45,256 bases of DNA from Raineya sp964654605 (GTDB lineage Bacteria > Bacteroidota > Bacteroidia > Cytophagales > Thermonemataceae), in the NCBI GenBank assembly GCA_964654605.1, contig CAZZLW010000090.1, positions 1 through 45,256 on the forward strand, read 5' to 3'. The notes beneath the pieces are model-generated. The model saw only the letters and a program-made list of their open reading frames with translations. It was not told the origin of the DNA and searched no databases. Positions 15,768 to 23,638 of the stretch are shown piece after piece. The position numbers were made by a program, and so were the translations under genes. The first letter of the stretch is position 1; every line of letters begins with the position of its first letter.

Positions 15768-17105
15768 TCAATTTCTTTCAAACAGCAATCTTTCGCCTTT
15801 TTTGCTTTCATCAAATACGCCCTGATGATACACCAGATGCCCCGAAACAATTGTACTTTCTACCGAAGTTTGGAAAGTATATCCTTCCAAAGGCGACCAA
15901 GCACATTTATAGAGTAAATTTTCTTTTTTTACCGCACAAGGTTTTTCTAAATCCACCACAACCAAATCTGCCCAATAGCCTTCACGAATAAAGCCGCGTT
16001 TTTCTATTTGAAAGCAAACAGCTACGTTATGCGACATTTTTTCTACAATTTTTTCCAAAGAAATTTTGCCTTGTTTGTAAAACTCCAACATCATTTGCAA
16101 GGAAAATTGTATCAGTGGCAGACCTGAAGGGGCTTTCCAGTAGTTTTGCGATTTCTCGTCCCAAGTATGAGGGGCGTGGTCGGTGGCTATTACATCAAAG
16201 TTATCGTTCAGAAGTGCCTGCCAAAGAGCCTCTTGATGATAAGCCTCCTTGATAGCAGGGTTACACTTAATTTGATGCCCCAAACGCTCATAATCTTGCT
16301 TATTGAACCACAAATGATGCACACACACTTCGGAAGTAATACGTTTTTGGTGCAAAGGAATATCATTTCGGAAAAGTGCTACTTCATCGGCAGTAGTAAT
16401 ATGCAACACGTGCAGGCGGGTATTGTATTTTTTAGCAAGTTCTACGGCAAATTTTGAAGATTTCAAGCAAGCCTCTACATTACGAATTTCGGGGTGGCAA
16501 GCGGCAGGAACATTGTCGCCGTATTTATTTCGGTATATTTCGCTTTGCTTGTGGATTGTTTCCTCATCTTCGCAATGAGTAGCTATCAGCATAGGGCTTT
16601 GGCTAAATACTGCTTCCAAAGTTTTGGGATTATCCACGAGCATATTTCCCGTAGAACTGCCCATAAATATTTTTACGCCACACACATCACGAGGATTGGT
16701 TTTGAGGATTTCTTCCAAATTGTCGTTGGAAGTTCCCATATAAAAAGAATAATTGGCAAGAGAAGTCTGACGAGCTATTTCATATTTCTGAGCCAATAGC
16801 TCTTGGGTAAGGGCATTGGGAACGGTATTGGGCATTTCCATAAAAGTTGTTGTTCCTCCTGCCACGGCGGCTTTGGCTTCAGTATAAATAGTAGCCTTGT
16901 GAGTAAGCCCAGGCTCGCGAAAATGCACTTGGTCATCAATTACACCGGGCAAGAGAGCTTTTCCTGCTACATCAATCACCTTTTGGGCTAAATGAGCAGA
17001 AATTTGTGGGGCAATTTTTTCAATGAAACCATCTTTTATCAGAATATCCGCTGAAAAAATCTTACCTTCATTGATAATTTGGCAGTTGGTAAGCAGTAGG
17101 CTCAT
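15768..17105 (-). CDS. pyrC: Dihydroorotase (class I)
   Basis: Dihydroorotase closes N-carbamoyl-aspartate to dihydroorotate in pyrimidine synthesis. The 445 residues show the amidohydrolase pattern: a DDQVHFREPG motif at about 57-66, a KIFMGSSTGNM segment where the carboxylated lysine sits, CVHHLW, and ATDHAPH with the catalytic aspartate. The first metal histidine of the usual HxH is Gln here (QVH). I recall the same QVH in other Bacteroidota dihydroorotases, so it is probably a lineage trait, not a defect. It lies 12 bp upstream of rlmD and 39 bp downstream of the 17145 gene, so the whole minus-strand run may be one operon. Confidence 0.95.
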   Translation of the reverse strand: MSLLLTNCQIINEGKIFSADILIKDGFIEKIAPQISAHLAQKVIDVAGKALLPGVIDDQVHFREPGLTHKATIYTEAKAAVAGGTTTFMEMPNTVPNALTQELLAQKYEIARQTSLANYSFYMGTSNDNLEEILKTNPRDVCGVKIFMGSSTGNMLVDNPKTLEAVFSQSPMLIATHCEDEETIHKQSEIYRNKYGDNVPAACHPEIRNVEACLKSSKFAVELAKKYNTRLHVLHITTADEVALFRNDIPLHQKRITSEVCVHHLWFNKQDYERLGHQIKCNPAIKEAYHQEALWQALLNDNFDVIATDHAPHTWDEKSQNYWKAPSGLPLIQFSLQMMLEFYKQGKISLEKIVEKMSHNVAVCFQIEKRGFIREGYWADLVVVDLEKPCAVKKENLLYKCAWSPLEGYTFQTSVESTIVSGHLVYHQGVFDESKKGERLLFERN

Positions 17106-17144
17106 AAGCGTTTTTTGGCAAAGTTAAAGACTTTTTGCACAAGA

Positions 17145-18056
17145 TTAACCATTTTTGATGACTTGTTTTTTGAGGCGATAGCGTTCTTTGGCAAGAGCTT
17201 TGAGAAAAGCCAAATCTTTATCCAAACTCTCTTCCACGATAGTTCCGTAAATAGCTCTATCAATGTTTTGCAGGCTTTCGGCAAGTTTTTCTATTTGCAA
17301 CACTTCAACAATTTCGCTGGAAGTAAATGAGCTATACGGCTCTCCCTCAATTTGTTCTAAATGTTTTTTCCAAAGTATAAGAGCTTGCTCAATATCTTTC
17401 AGTCGCTTTCGGGTACGAATTTTAAGCATTTCTTTCTCAAAGTTATCTTCAAAAAGCACTTGCTTTCGTTTGAGATTGAGCAGAATGATTTGTTTTTTTA
17501 TCCAATCGCCAAAAAAAAGCCAAACAATAGCCAAAACAAAAAAGGAAGTAACCAGCCCTATCACCCAAGCGTGAAAATTGGGTTTGGTAGGCAGTACAGC
17601 ATATTGCGTATTTGCTTTGAGAGCAATGGTATCTAAACGAGTAGAATGAATGTACTGCTTCAAAAAAATAGAGTCTATGTTAGAAAAAATTGAAACAGAA
17701 TCTCCATTGGGTTGTATGTAAAAAGCTGGCAAACGCAATTTTTGTACAGGCTCAATTTCAAAACTTTTTAGCCAAAAAATAGCACTATCTTTACTAATTG
17801 AGCCTTGGGTTTGGGTAGGAAAGAAATCTTTTTTGTGCCATTCAAAAGGGCTGTATTGATAAGCTGTATCAGGAAAAACCACCTGCCAATGTTTAGGATA
17901 TTCAAAAGAAAAAGCCACAGGCACGGGCTTACCCAAAAGCAAAGTATCTGTCAGAAATTTAAGTTTAGGTTTGTAGGTAATACTATCTTGCTGGGTAAAG
18001 CCGAAGGTGGTAAAAAAAATATATGTCAAAACGAAAGCAATAGCTTTTTTTATCAT
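17145..18056 (-). CDS. Membrane-anchored protein of unknown function, paired with a SpoIIE phosphatase
   Basis: This 303-residue protein starts with a signal peptide (MIKKAIAFVLTYIFFTTFGF). About 150 residues of periplasmic domain follow, which look beta-rich (KLKFLTDTLLLGKPVPVAFSFEYP). A transmembrane helix (VIGLVTSFFVLAIVWLFF) lies at about 168-185, followed by a basic helical cytoplasmic tail. The layout resembles BatD/DUF4381-type membrane proteins of Bacteroidota, but I cannot confirm the family. The start overlaps the stop of the upstream phosphatase gene by ATGA (18053-18056), so the two are translationally coupled. This suggests a shared pathway. Confidence 0.75.
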   Translation of the reverse strand: MIKKAIAFVLTYIFFTTFGFTQQDSITYKPKLKFLTDTLLLGKPVPVAFSFEYPKHWQVVFPDTAYQYSPFEWHKKDFFPTQTQGSISKDSAIFWLKSFEIEPVQKLRLPAFYIQPNGDSVSIFSNIDSIFLKQYIHSTRLDTIALKANTQYAVLPTKPNFHAWVIGLVTSFFVLAIVWLFFGDWIKKQIILLNLKRKQVLFEDNFEKEMLKIRTRKRLKDIEQALILWKKHLEQIEGEPYSSFTSSEIVEVLQIEKLAESLQNIDRAIYGTIVEESLDKDLAFLKALAKERYRLKKQVIKNG

Positions 18057-20224
18057 CTTGTAAATTTGAAGGGTTGCGTAGTTTTACGTTCTGCCCATTC
18101 TTTGCCTTTACGCGTTTCGGCAAATTGTCTGCTGGCATTCGCCGAAATTTTGAACCCAATAATGAGTTGGTCATCAAGTTGGCGTTCTTCGCCCCTCCAC
18201 TCTTCCATTGTTTTGTTCAGGTGTAGGTGTTGAGCCTTGAAATTAGACATTTTGGATAGTTCTACAAATAGTTTTTTTAGATTACTACCTAAAAACTTTC
18301 TACCTTTTGCCCCACCAAATTGGTCGGCATAGCCATCAGTAGCTAAATAAACATAGGTATCTACTTCCCCTAATTTGATAACTCGGTTATGAAAATGCTC
18401 CTGATTGGACTTTCTTACGCCACCAATCCCCATTCTATCGCCGGGTATTTCCTCAAGCTCTCCATTTCTGATAAGATACAAGGAATTATTCGCTCCCGCA
18501 AACTCTAAAATATTATGCAATTCGTGAAAAACTACTATGGCTATATCCATTCCGTCTCGGGCACTTTCTTCAGCTAAATCATCTTGTTTGAGAGCAAATT
18601 TGATTTCTTCGTGAAGTTGGTTCAAAATTTCAGCGGGACGCGTAACCCCTCTTTCCAAAATAATCTGATTGAGCAGAGTATTGCCAATCATACTCATAAA
18701 AGCCCCAGGAACGCCGTGTCCTGTGCAATCAACTACCGCTACGATGGCTTTATTATCTTTTTCGGCAAACCAATAAAAATCGCCACTCACAATATCGCGA
18801 GGCTTAAAGTAAATAAAGGCTTCGGGGAATACGCGTGTAAGTTGTGTTTTAGAAGGCAAAATAGCTTGCTGGATACGTTGGGCGTAATGAATACTATCCG
18901 TAATTTGTTTGTTTTGTTCGTAAAGCTCTTGGGTACGTGCGGCAACTAACTGCTCCAATTTTTCATTTTGTTGCTCCATCATTTCTCTACGCTCCCGCTC
19001 TTGTTCTTTTTCCAAACGTTCTTTTTCCAAGGCTCTTTGAGCTATTTCTCGGCGAAGCGTGTTGATTTTATCGGCAAGAGCCAAAGAAAGCAAAATCACT
19101 TCCATTGCCGAACCTATCTGAATAGAATACGTTGTAATAAAACTTGTGGGGGCAAGTCCTAAACCTCGTAAAGCTACCAAAATTGCACCTATCAGATACA
19201 CAATCCAAGCTATTACAAAAAAGCGTGCAGGACGAAAACCCGCTTTCAGCGAAGAAAATCCTCCATACAGCAGAGCCAAACAACTTGGTAAAACAAAAAA
19301 TGTAGCAACTCTTAAAACAATACGCTGCGTAAGTACAAAAGATAAAATCAGACCTACCAGAGAAATCGCTATGAGTATCAGTAGAATTTTATCTAAAACT
19401 TTTTGCTTGGTAGCTGTACTCAAAAAGTCTCTTGAAAAGGCTATCCCCGCAATAATAAGCAAACTTGCCGCCATTGGCATATTAAAATGATTGAAGCCGG
19501 GAAAATTGCCCCACAAGAATTGAAAGCCTATGCCGTTGAAAGCAAATTGAAAAAGTAAAATCGCTAAAATATTGAAAATATAAAGCAGGTAACTTCTTTC
19601 TTTGAGTACGCTGTAAATAAATAAATTGTAAAGCAACATCACTATCATTATTCCATAGTAAATGCCAAAAACCCACATTGAAAGGCTTTCTGCTTGGATA
19701 AACTTATCAGGTTGCCATACATAAATAGGAAATGAAACAGTGCTATCGTTTTTGATACGCATCAGCACGTTGTAAGTGCTAAAAGCGGGTAAATTGACTT
19801 GGAAAACAAAATTTCTGGTCTGTAAATCTCTCTGTCGGAACGGCAACCAATCTCCCGTTTGTAATTCTTTTACTATTTCGCCATTTTCATTGAAAACGTA
19901 AAAACGAACCTCATCTAATACGGCATAGTCTATTTCTATAAAAATTTCCTTTTCACGATTGTGAGGGTTTTGAAGCTGAAATTTTGCAAAAAAAGCCGCT
20001 TTGCTATATCCATAATTAGGGCTTTCTTCATTAGGAGGCAAAAATTTATCAGTATTTTGCAAAACCTCTTTGATAGTCATAAAGGCAGTGCTATCCTTAA
20101 AAATTCGCAAATACTTCTTTCCTACTTGTATTTTTTCAAATTTTTCGGGAATAGCCACAGGTTCTTGGGCAAATAACAGCAAGCTATACAAAAGAAAGCT
20201 AAATAAAAGCCCTATTTTTTTCAT
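18053..20224 (-). CDS. 7TM-DISM sensor with SpoIIE-type PP2C phosphatase domain
   Basis: This 723-residue integral membrane protein has a signal peptide and then a DISM extracellular domain (about 35-170) of the carbohydrate-binding type. A seven-helix membrane region (about 180-385) follows, then a charged coiled coil (about 385-440, rich in E, R and K). The C-terminal SpoIIE/PP2C phosphatase domain (about 450-690) has the metal-binding residues in VSGDFYW, VVDCTGHGVPGAFMSM and ATDGYADQFGG. It should dephosphorylate a serine/threonine phosphoprotein, such as an anti-sigma antagonist, in response to an outside signal. ATG 20224 was chosen over a TTG three codons upstream because it starts the signal peptide. 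It overlaps the next gene by 4 bp. Confidence 0.93.
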   Translation of the reverse strand: MKKIGLLFSFLLYSLLLFAQEPVAIPEKFEKIQVGKKYLRIFKDSTAFMTIKEVLQNTDKFLPPNEESPNYGYSKAAFFAKFQLQNPHNREKEIFIEIDYAVLDEVRFYVFNENGEIVKELQTGDWLPFRQRDLQTRNFVFQVNLPAFSTYNVLMRIKNDSTVSFPIYVWQPDKFIQAESLSMWVFGIYYGIMIVMLLYNLFIYSVLKERSYLLYIFNILAILLFQFAFNGIGFQFLWGNFPGFNHFNMPMAASLLIIAGIAFSRDFLSTATKQKVLDKILLILIAISLVGLILSFVLTQRIVLRVATFFVLPSCLALLYGGFSSLKAGFRPARFFVIAWIVYLIGAILVALRGLGLAPTSFITTYSIQIGSAMEVILLSLALADKINTLRREIAQRALEKERLEKEQERERREMMEQQNEKLEQLVAARTQELYEQNKQITDSIHYAQRIQQAILPSKTQLTRVFPEAFIYFKPRDIVSGDFYWFAEKDNKAIVAVVDCTGHGVPGAFMSMIGNTLLNQIILERGVTRPAEILNQLHEEIKFALKQDDLAEESARDGMDIAIVVFHELHNILEFAGANNSLYLIRNGELEEIPGDRMGIGGVRKSNQEHFHNRVIKLGEVDTYVYLATDGYADQFGGAKGRKFLGSNLKKLFVELSKMSNFKAQHLHLNKTMEEWRGEERQLDDQLIIGFKISANASRQFAETRKGKEWAERKTTQPFKFTR

Positions 20225-20310
20225 TGTGTTCAAAAATTATGGTTGATTTTTTGCACCAAGCCTTTAAGTTCGGATAAAAAAAATTATTACACAAGTTTTT
20301 TGCGTTTTTT

Positions 20311-20748
20311 TTAGTAGTTCCACGAGGCTCTGTACCCTCTTACGTCAATATGCACCATCATTTTTGAATAAAACTTGCCTTTGTATGTCCCAATGCCTCC
20401 GATAATTTGAGGATTTTCGTTTTCTACTTCTCGTACTACTTGCACAAAATCATCTACATCTTTGGTATTGGTTTTGCCGTCTTGGTTAATATCTCCAAGC
20501 CAGAAATCAATGGCTTTGCCATACAAATGAAAAGAGTTTTTTGCCGAAAGGGGTAAAATTTTATTGAAACCCTCGCTCCTATGCCCCGAAATAATCGTGT
20601 AAGAAGGAGCATACCCCTTTTTCAGTAATTTCTGACGAATGAGTTTTTCTTTCAAAATTACTTTGCTATCCAAGTTCTGTTGGCTCAAAACGCTATACAC
20701 ATTGAGCAAAATCAGTACAGAAAAAGCTATCCAAAAGATTTTTTTCAT
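20311..20748 (-). CDS. Peptidase M15-like (D-Ala-D-Ala carboxypeptidase type) with EF-hand loop
   Basis: This 145-residue secreted or membrane-tethered protein begins at ATG 20748; an upstream extension is unlikely because MKKIFWIAFSVLILLN is the signal peptide. The M15/DUF882 zinc motifs are present: SGHRS at 54-58, H74 and D81 in SFHLYGKAIDF, and H133-x-D135 in VHIDVRG. It probably cuts peptidoglycan cross-links or crosslink precursors. Between the two zinc motifs is a calcium-binding-like loop, DINQDGKTNTKD, at 86-97, which resembles a dockerin or EF-hand repeat. The gene diverges from the TPR gene at 20869. Confidence 0.85.
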   Translation of the reverse strand: MKKIFWIAFSVLILLNVYSVLSQQNLDSKVILKEKLIRQKLLKKGYAPSYTIISGHRSEGFNKILPLSAKNSFHLYGKAIDFWLGDINQDGKTNTKDVDDFVQVVREVENENPQIIGGIGTYKGKFYSKMMVHIDVRGYRASWNY

Positions 20749-20868
20749 AAAAGATAGAGTTTGAGGACTATCCATAAGAAAAGCAAATATTTTTGAGCAA
20801 ATTATTTGCCAAATTTTGCAGATTTGCACTTTTTTTGTACATTAACATTTCAGAAACGCTATCGGTTT

Positions 20869-22098
20869 ATGTTTTTTATGCGGTTTTTACCTTTTGTTTT
20901 TTACTTGATACTTGCAGATGTATATTTTGCTTTCGCCCAAAAAAAAGCCAAACCCAATACTTCCGAACAGATACAGCAATGGATAGAACAAGGTGAAGCC
21001 GAATGGGAAGTCTCTAACTATCAAGATGCTATTGCTTGGTTCAACAAGGCTATTAAGGCAGATTCCAGCAGAGCAGAGGCTTATTTCAAAAGAGCCAAAT
21101 CTTGGGTTCAACTCAAAAAGTATGACAATGCCCTGAACGATTTGCTTACCGCCGATAGTTTGGGCTACAAAGATAGCGAACACGATTTGTACTTGGGGGT
21201 TAGTTGGTTTGGCTTACAAGAGTACAATAAAGCCTTAAATTATCTTGAAAAATTTGAAGAGACAGCCCCCAAAGATAGCCTACAAGCCTCTTTGTACGTA
21301 CATCTGGCAGAAACTTACAAAGAATTGGGTAAGAAAAAAGAGGCTTCCAGAGCCTATCAGAAAGCCATAGACCTCAAACCCAATGATGCTGACATTTATT
21401 TTTTGAGGGCTAATTTTTGGGCTATGCAAGAAGAATGGAAAGAGGCTTTGGAAGACGTAAAAAAAACACTTGCTCTTAATCCTCGTTTTTGGAAAGCCTA
21501 TAAGCTCAAAGCCGAAATTTTATTTAAGCAAGGCAAAGACCAAGCCAGTACCGAAGCGTGGCAAATGTATTTTTCCAAACAGCCCGACAAGAAAAAAATT
21601 ACCGCCCAAGATTATAGCCTCTATGCGTATAGTCTTGCCCAACTCAAACAATATCCCAAAGCCGTAGAAGCTATCAGTAAAGCAATAAATTTGGACAAAG
21701 ATAACCCCGAATGGTATTTTGAGAGAGCTACTTATTACATTTTGCAAAAAAATCTTTCCAAAGCCCTGCAAGATACCGAACAAGCCATAGCCTTAGACGG
21801 CGAAGACCTCTCATACTTCCGCCAAAGAGCATTTTTGTACTACCAGCTCAAACGCTATGAAGAGGCACTTTGCGATTATACCTTTTTAGCCCAACAAGAA
21901 GAGAAAAACCCCGAAAACCATTACCGAGTGGCAGAGCTGAAATTTTTGCTCAATAAAACACCGCAAGAATATCATCAAGATGTTCTTTCGGCGTATCAGC
22001 TCGGCTATCCCAAAGAAAAAATGCTTCCCCAACTCCAACCCTACACCGAAAAAAAACTCGGGAAACCTAAAAGAAAGCGGTTTCTGTGGATTTTTTAG
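20869..22098 (+). CDS. Secreted TPR-repeat protein
   Basis: This 409-residue protein starts with a signal peptide ending in FAFAQ. The start is taken at ATG 20869 (a second ATG follows at 20878); an upstream frame is open but begins without a signal peptide. The rest is a series of tetratricopeptide repeats, seen as WFNKAIKAD, AYFKRAKSW, YQKAIDLKPN, AYKLKAEIL, AISKAINLDKDN and TEQAIALDGED. It ends in a basic PKRKRF tail. Such proteins serve as protein-interaction scaffolds in the periplasm or outer membrane; the partner is unknown. It is monocistronic and followed by a terminator. Confidence 0.88.
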   Translation: MFFMRFLPFVFYLILADVYFAFAQKKAKPNTSEQIQQWIEQGEAEWEVSNYQDAIAWFNKAIKADSSRAEAYFKRAKSWVQLKKYDNALNDLLTADSLGYKDSEHDLYLGVSWFGLQEYNKALNYLEKFEETAPKDSLQASLYVHLAETYKELGKKKEASRAYQKAIDLKPNDADIYFLRANFWAMQEEWKEALEDVKKTLALNPRFWKAYKLKAEILFKQGKDQASTEAWQMYFSKQPDKKKITAQDYSLYAYSLAQLKQYPKAVEAISKAINLDKDNPEWYFERATYYILQKNLSKALQDTEQAIALDGEDLSYFRQRAFLYYQLKRYEEALCDYTFLAQQEEKNPENHYRVAELKFLLNKTPQEYHQDVLSAYQLGYPKEKMLPQLQPYTEKKLGKPKRKRFLWIF

Positions 22099-22125
22099 TT
22101 TTTATGATGAGCCTCATACAATAGC

Positions 22126-22167
22126 AAAGCGATAACTTCACTTGCAGTGAAATTATCGCTTTATTTT
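22126..22167. terminator. Bidirectional intrinsic terminator (TPR gene / E2 gene)
   Basis: AAAGCGATAA at 22126-22135 pairs with TTATCGCTTT at 22153-22162, with TTCA/TGAA pairing further in and a 7-base loop. A T-rich tract follows. The outer arm is nearly the same as that of the terminator at 13036-13076. Confidence 0.88.
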
Positions 22168-22177
22168 TGCCGAAAGA

Positions 22178-23527
22178 CTAAAACAGACTTTTGTTCAAAT
22201 CAAATTCTTCCAGATAGTCTGCAACGCGTCTGACAAACATTCCTCCCAAAGCACCATCTACTACACGGTGGTCGTAAGAATGAGAAAGGAACATTTTATG
22301 TCTTACGCCAATAGTATCGCCGAAAGGTGTTTCTATTACAGCAGGAATTTTGCGTATAGCTCCCAAAGCCAAAATGCCTACTTGGGGTTGCATAATAATA
22401 GGCGTACCCAAAACATTACCAAAAGAACCAACATTAGAAACCGTGTAAGTACCGCCTGCAAGTTCATCGGGTTTGAGTTTGTTATCTCTTGCTCTACGAG
22501 CCAAATCATTGATTTTCTTGGTAAGCCCTACCAAATTAAGTTGATCGGCATTATGAATAACAGGTACAATCAAATTGCCATTAGGCAAAGCTACTGCCAT
22601 TCCGATATTGATTTGCTTACGCTTGATGATTTTGTCGCCATCAACAGAAATATTCATCATTGGATAATCTTTGAGAGCCTTCACGATAGCCTCTACAAAC
22701 ATTGGCATAAAGGTAAGCGTTTCGCCTTCTCGCTGCAACATTTCATCTTTCACTTTTCTACGCCAATACACCAGATTGGTTACATCGGCTTCTACAAAAG
22801 AAGTAACGTGAGGAGCTGTATGTTTGGATTCAACCATTCTTTGGGCAATGATTTTCCTCATTCTATCCATTTCTACAATCTCATCACCCTCATAAATAGG
22901 CACAGGCGTAGAAGTTTTTTTCGTTTCCACAGGTTTAAGTTCTTGTACAGGCTCGCTTATTTTTACCTCTACCATAGGCTTTGCCTCTACAATAGGTTCT
23001 TTTTTGGTTTCAGTAACTTGTGGCTGTGGAGCTATTTTTTGAGATTTTTTAGCTTCTACATACGCCAAAATGTCGTTTTTGGTAACTCTGCCTTCTTGCC
23101 CCGTACCTTGTATAGTTTCCAGTTCTGCCATTGAAATACCTTCTTCTTTGGCAATGCTAAGCACCAAAGGCGAATAAAAACGCCCTTCGCTACTTACAGG
23201 TTGAGCCTGTATTTTTTCAGAAATTTCAGCAATTTGGTTAGCAATCACCTCTATTTCGGGGCTTGATGTAGGTTCGGTAGAGCCTCCTCCTGTATCAATG
23301 ATAGCAATAGGTTTGCCTACTTGCACTACGTCCCCTTCCTTGACAAGAATTTCTTTCAACACTCCTGCGTGGGTAGAAGGGATTTCAGTATCAACTTTGT
23401 CAGTGGCTACTTCCAAAATGGATTCGTCTTGTTCAACTTTATCGCCAACTTTTTTGAGCCAGTTCAGGATAGTTCCTTCCATAACGCTTTCGCCCATTTT
23501 GGGCATCAGAAGTTCTACAAGAGCCAT
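22178..23527 (-). CDS. 2-oxo acid dehydrogenase E2 (dihydrolipoamide acyltransferase)
   Basis: This 449-residue E2 subunit transfers acyl groups to CoA in a pyruvate, branched-chain or 2-oxoglutarate dehydrogenase complex. The N-terminal lipoyl domain has the lipoate-carrying lysine K44 in EVATDKVDTE. A peripheral subunit-binding domain (about 117-160: FYSPLVLSIAKEEGISMAEL) follows after a flexible linker. The C-terminal catalytic domain has HSYDHRVVDG, the HxxxDG active site. The start at ATG 23527 (MALVELLMPKMGES) is the normal E2 N-terminus. Which of the three complexes is served cannot be told from sequence; no E1 or E3 gene is adjacent. It ends convergently with the TPR gene. Confidence 0.92.
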   Translation of the reverse strand: MALVELLMPKMGESVMEGTILNWLKKVGDKVEQDESILEVATDKVDTEIPSTHAGVLKEILVKEGDVVQVGKPIAIIDTGGGSTEPTSSPEIEVIANQIAEISEKIQAQPVSSEGRFYSPLVLSIAKEEGISMAELETIQGTGQEGRVTKNDILAYVEAKKSQKIAPQPQVTETKKEPIVEAKPMVEVKISEPVQELKPVETKKTSTPVPIYEGDEIVEMDRMRKIIAQRMVESKHTAPHVTSFVEADVTNLVYWRRKVKDEMLQREGETLTFMPMFVEAIVKALKDYPMMNISVDGDKIIKRKQINIGMAVALPNGNLIVPVIHNADQLNLVGLTKKINDLARRARDNKLKPDELAGGTYTVSNVGSFGNVLGTPIIMQPQVGILALGAIRKIPAVIETPFGDTIGVRHKMFLSHSYDHRVVDGALGGMFVRRVADYLEEFDLNKSLF

Positions 23528-23638
23528 AATTTTTGATTTTTTCTTTTTGCACGGCAATTTACAAATTAAACCGAATTTGCCAAACAAAAAAGCACAAATA
23601 CCCGTAAAGATATTTGTGCCAAGCCGGAAATTTACTTA

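Noticed and set aside
22268..23134. A long plus-strand frame (288 codons) opposite the E2 gene
   Set aside because: It lies antisense to a gene with clear lipoyl and catalytic domains, and its translation is low-complexity (F, Y, S, N, H) without domain similarity.
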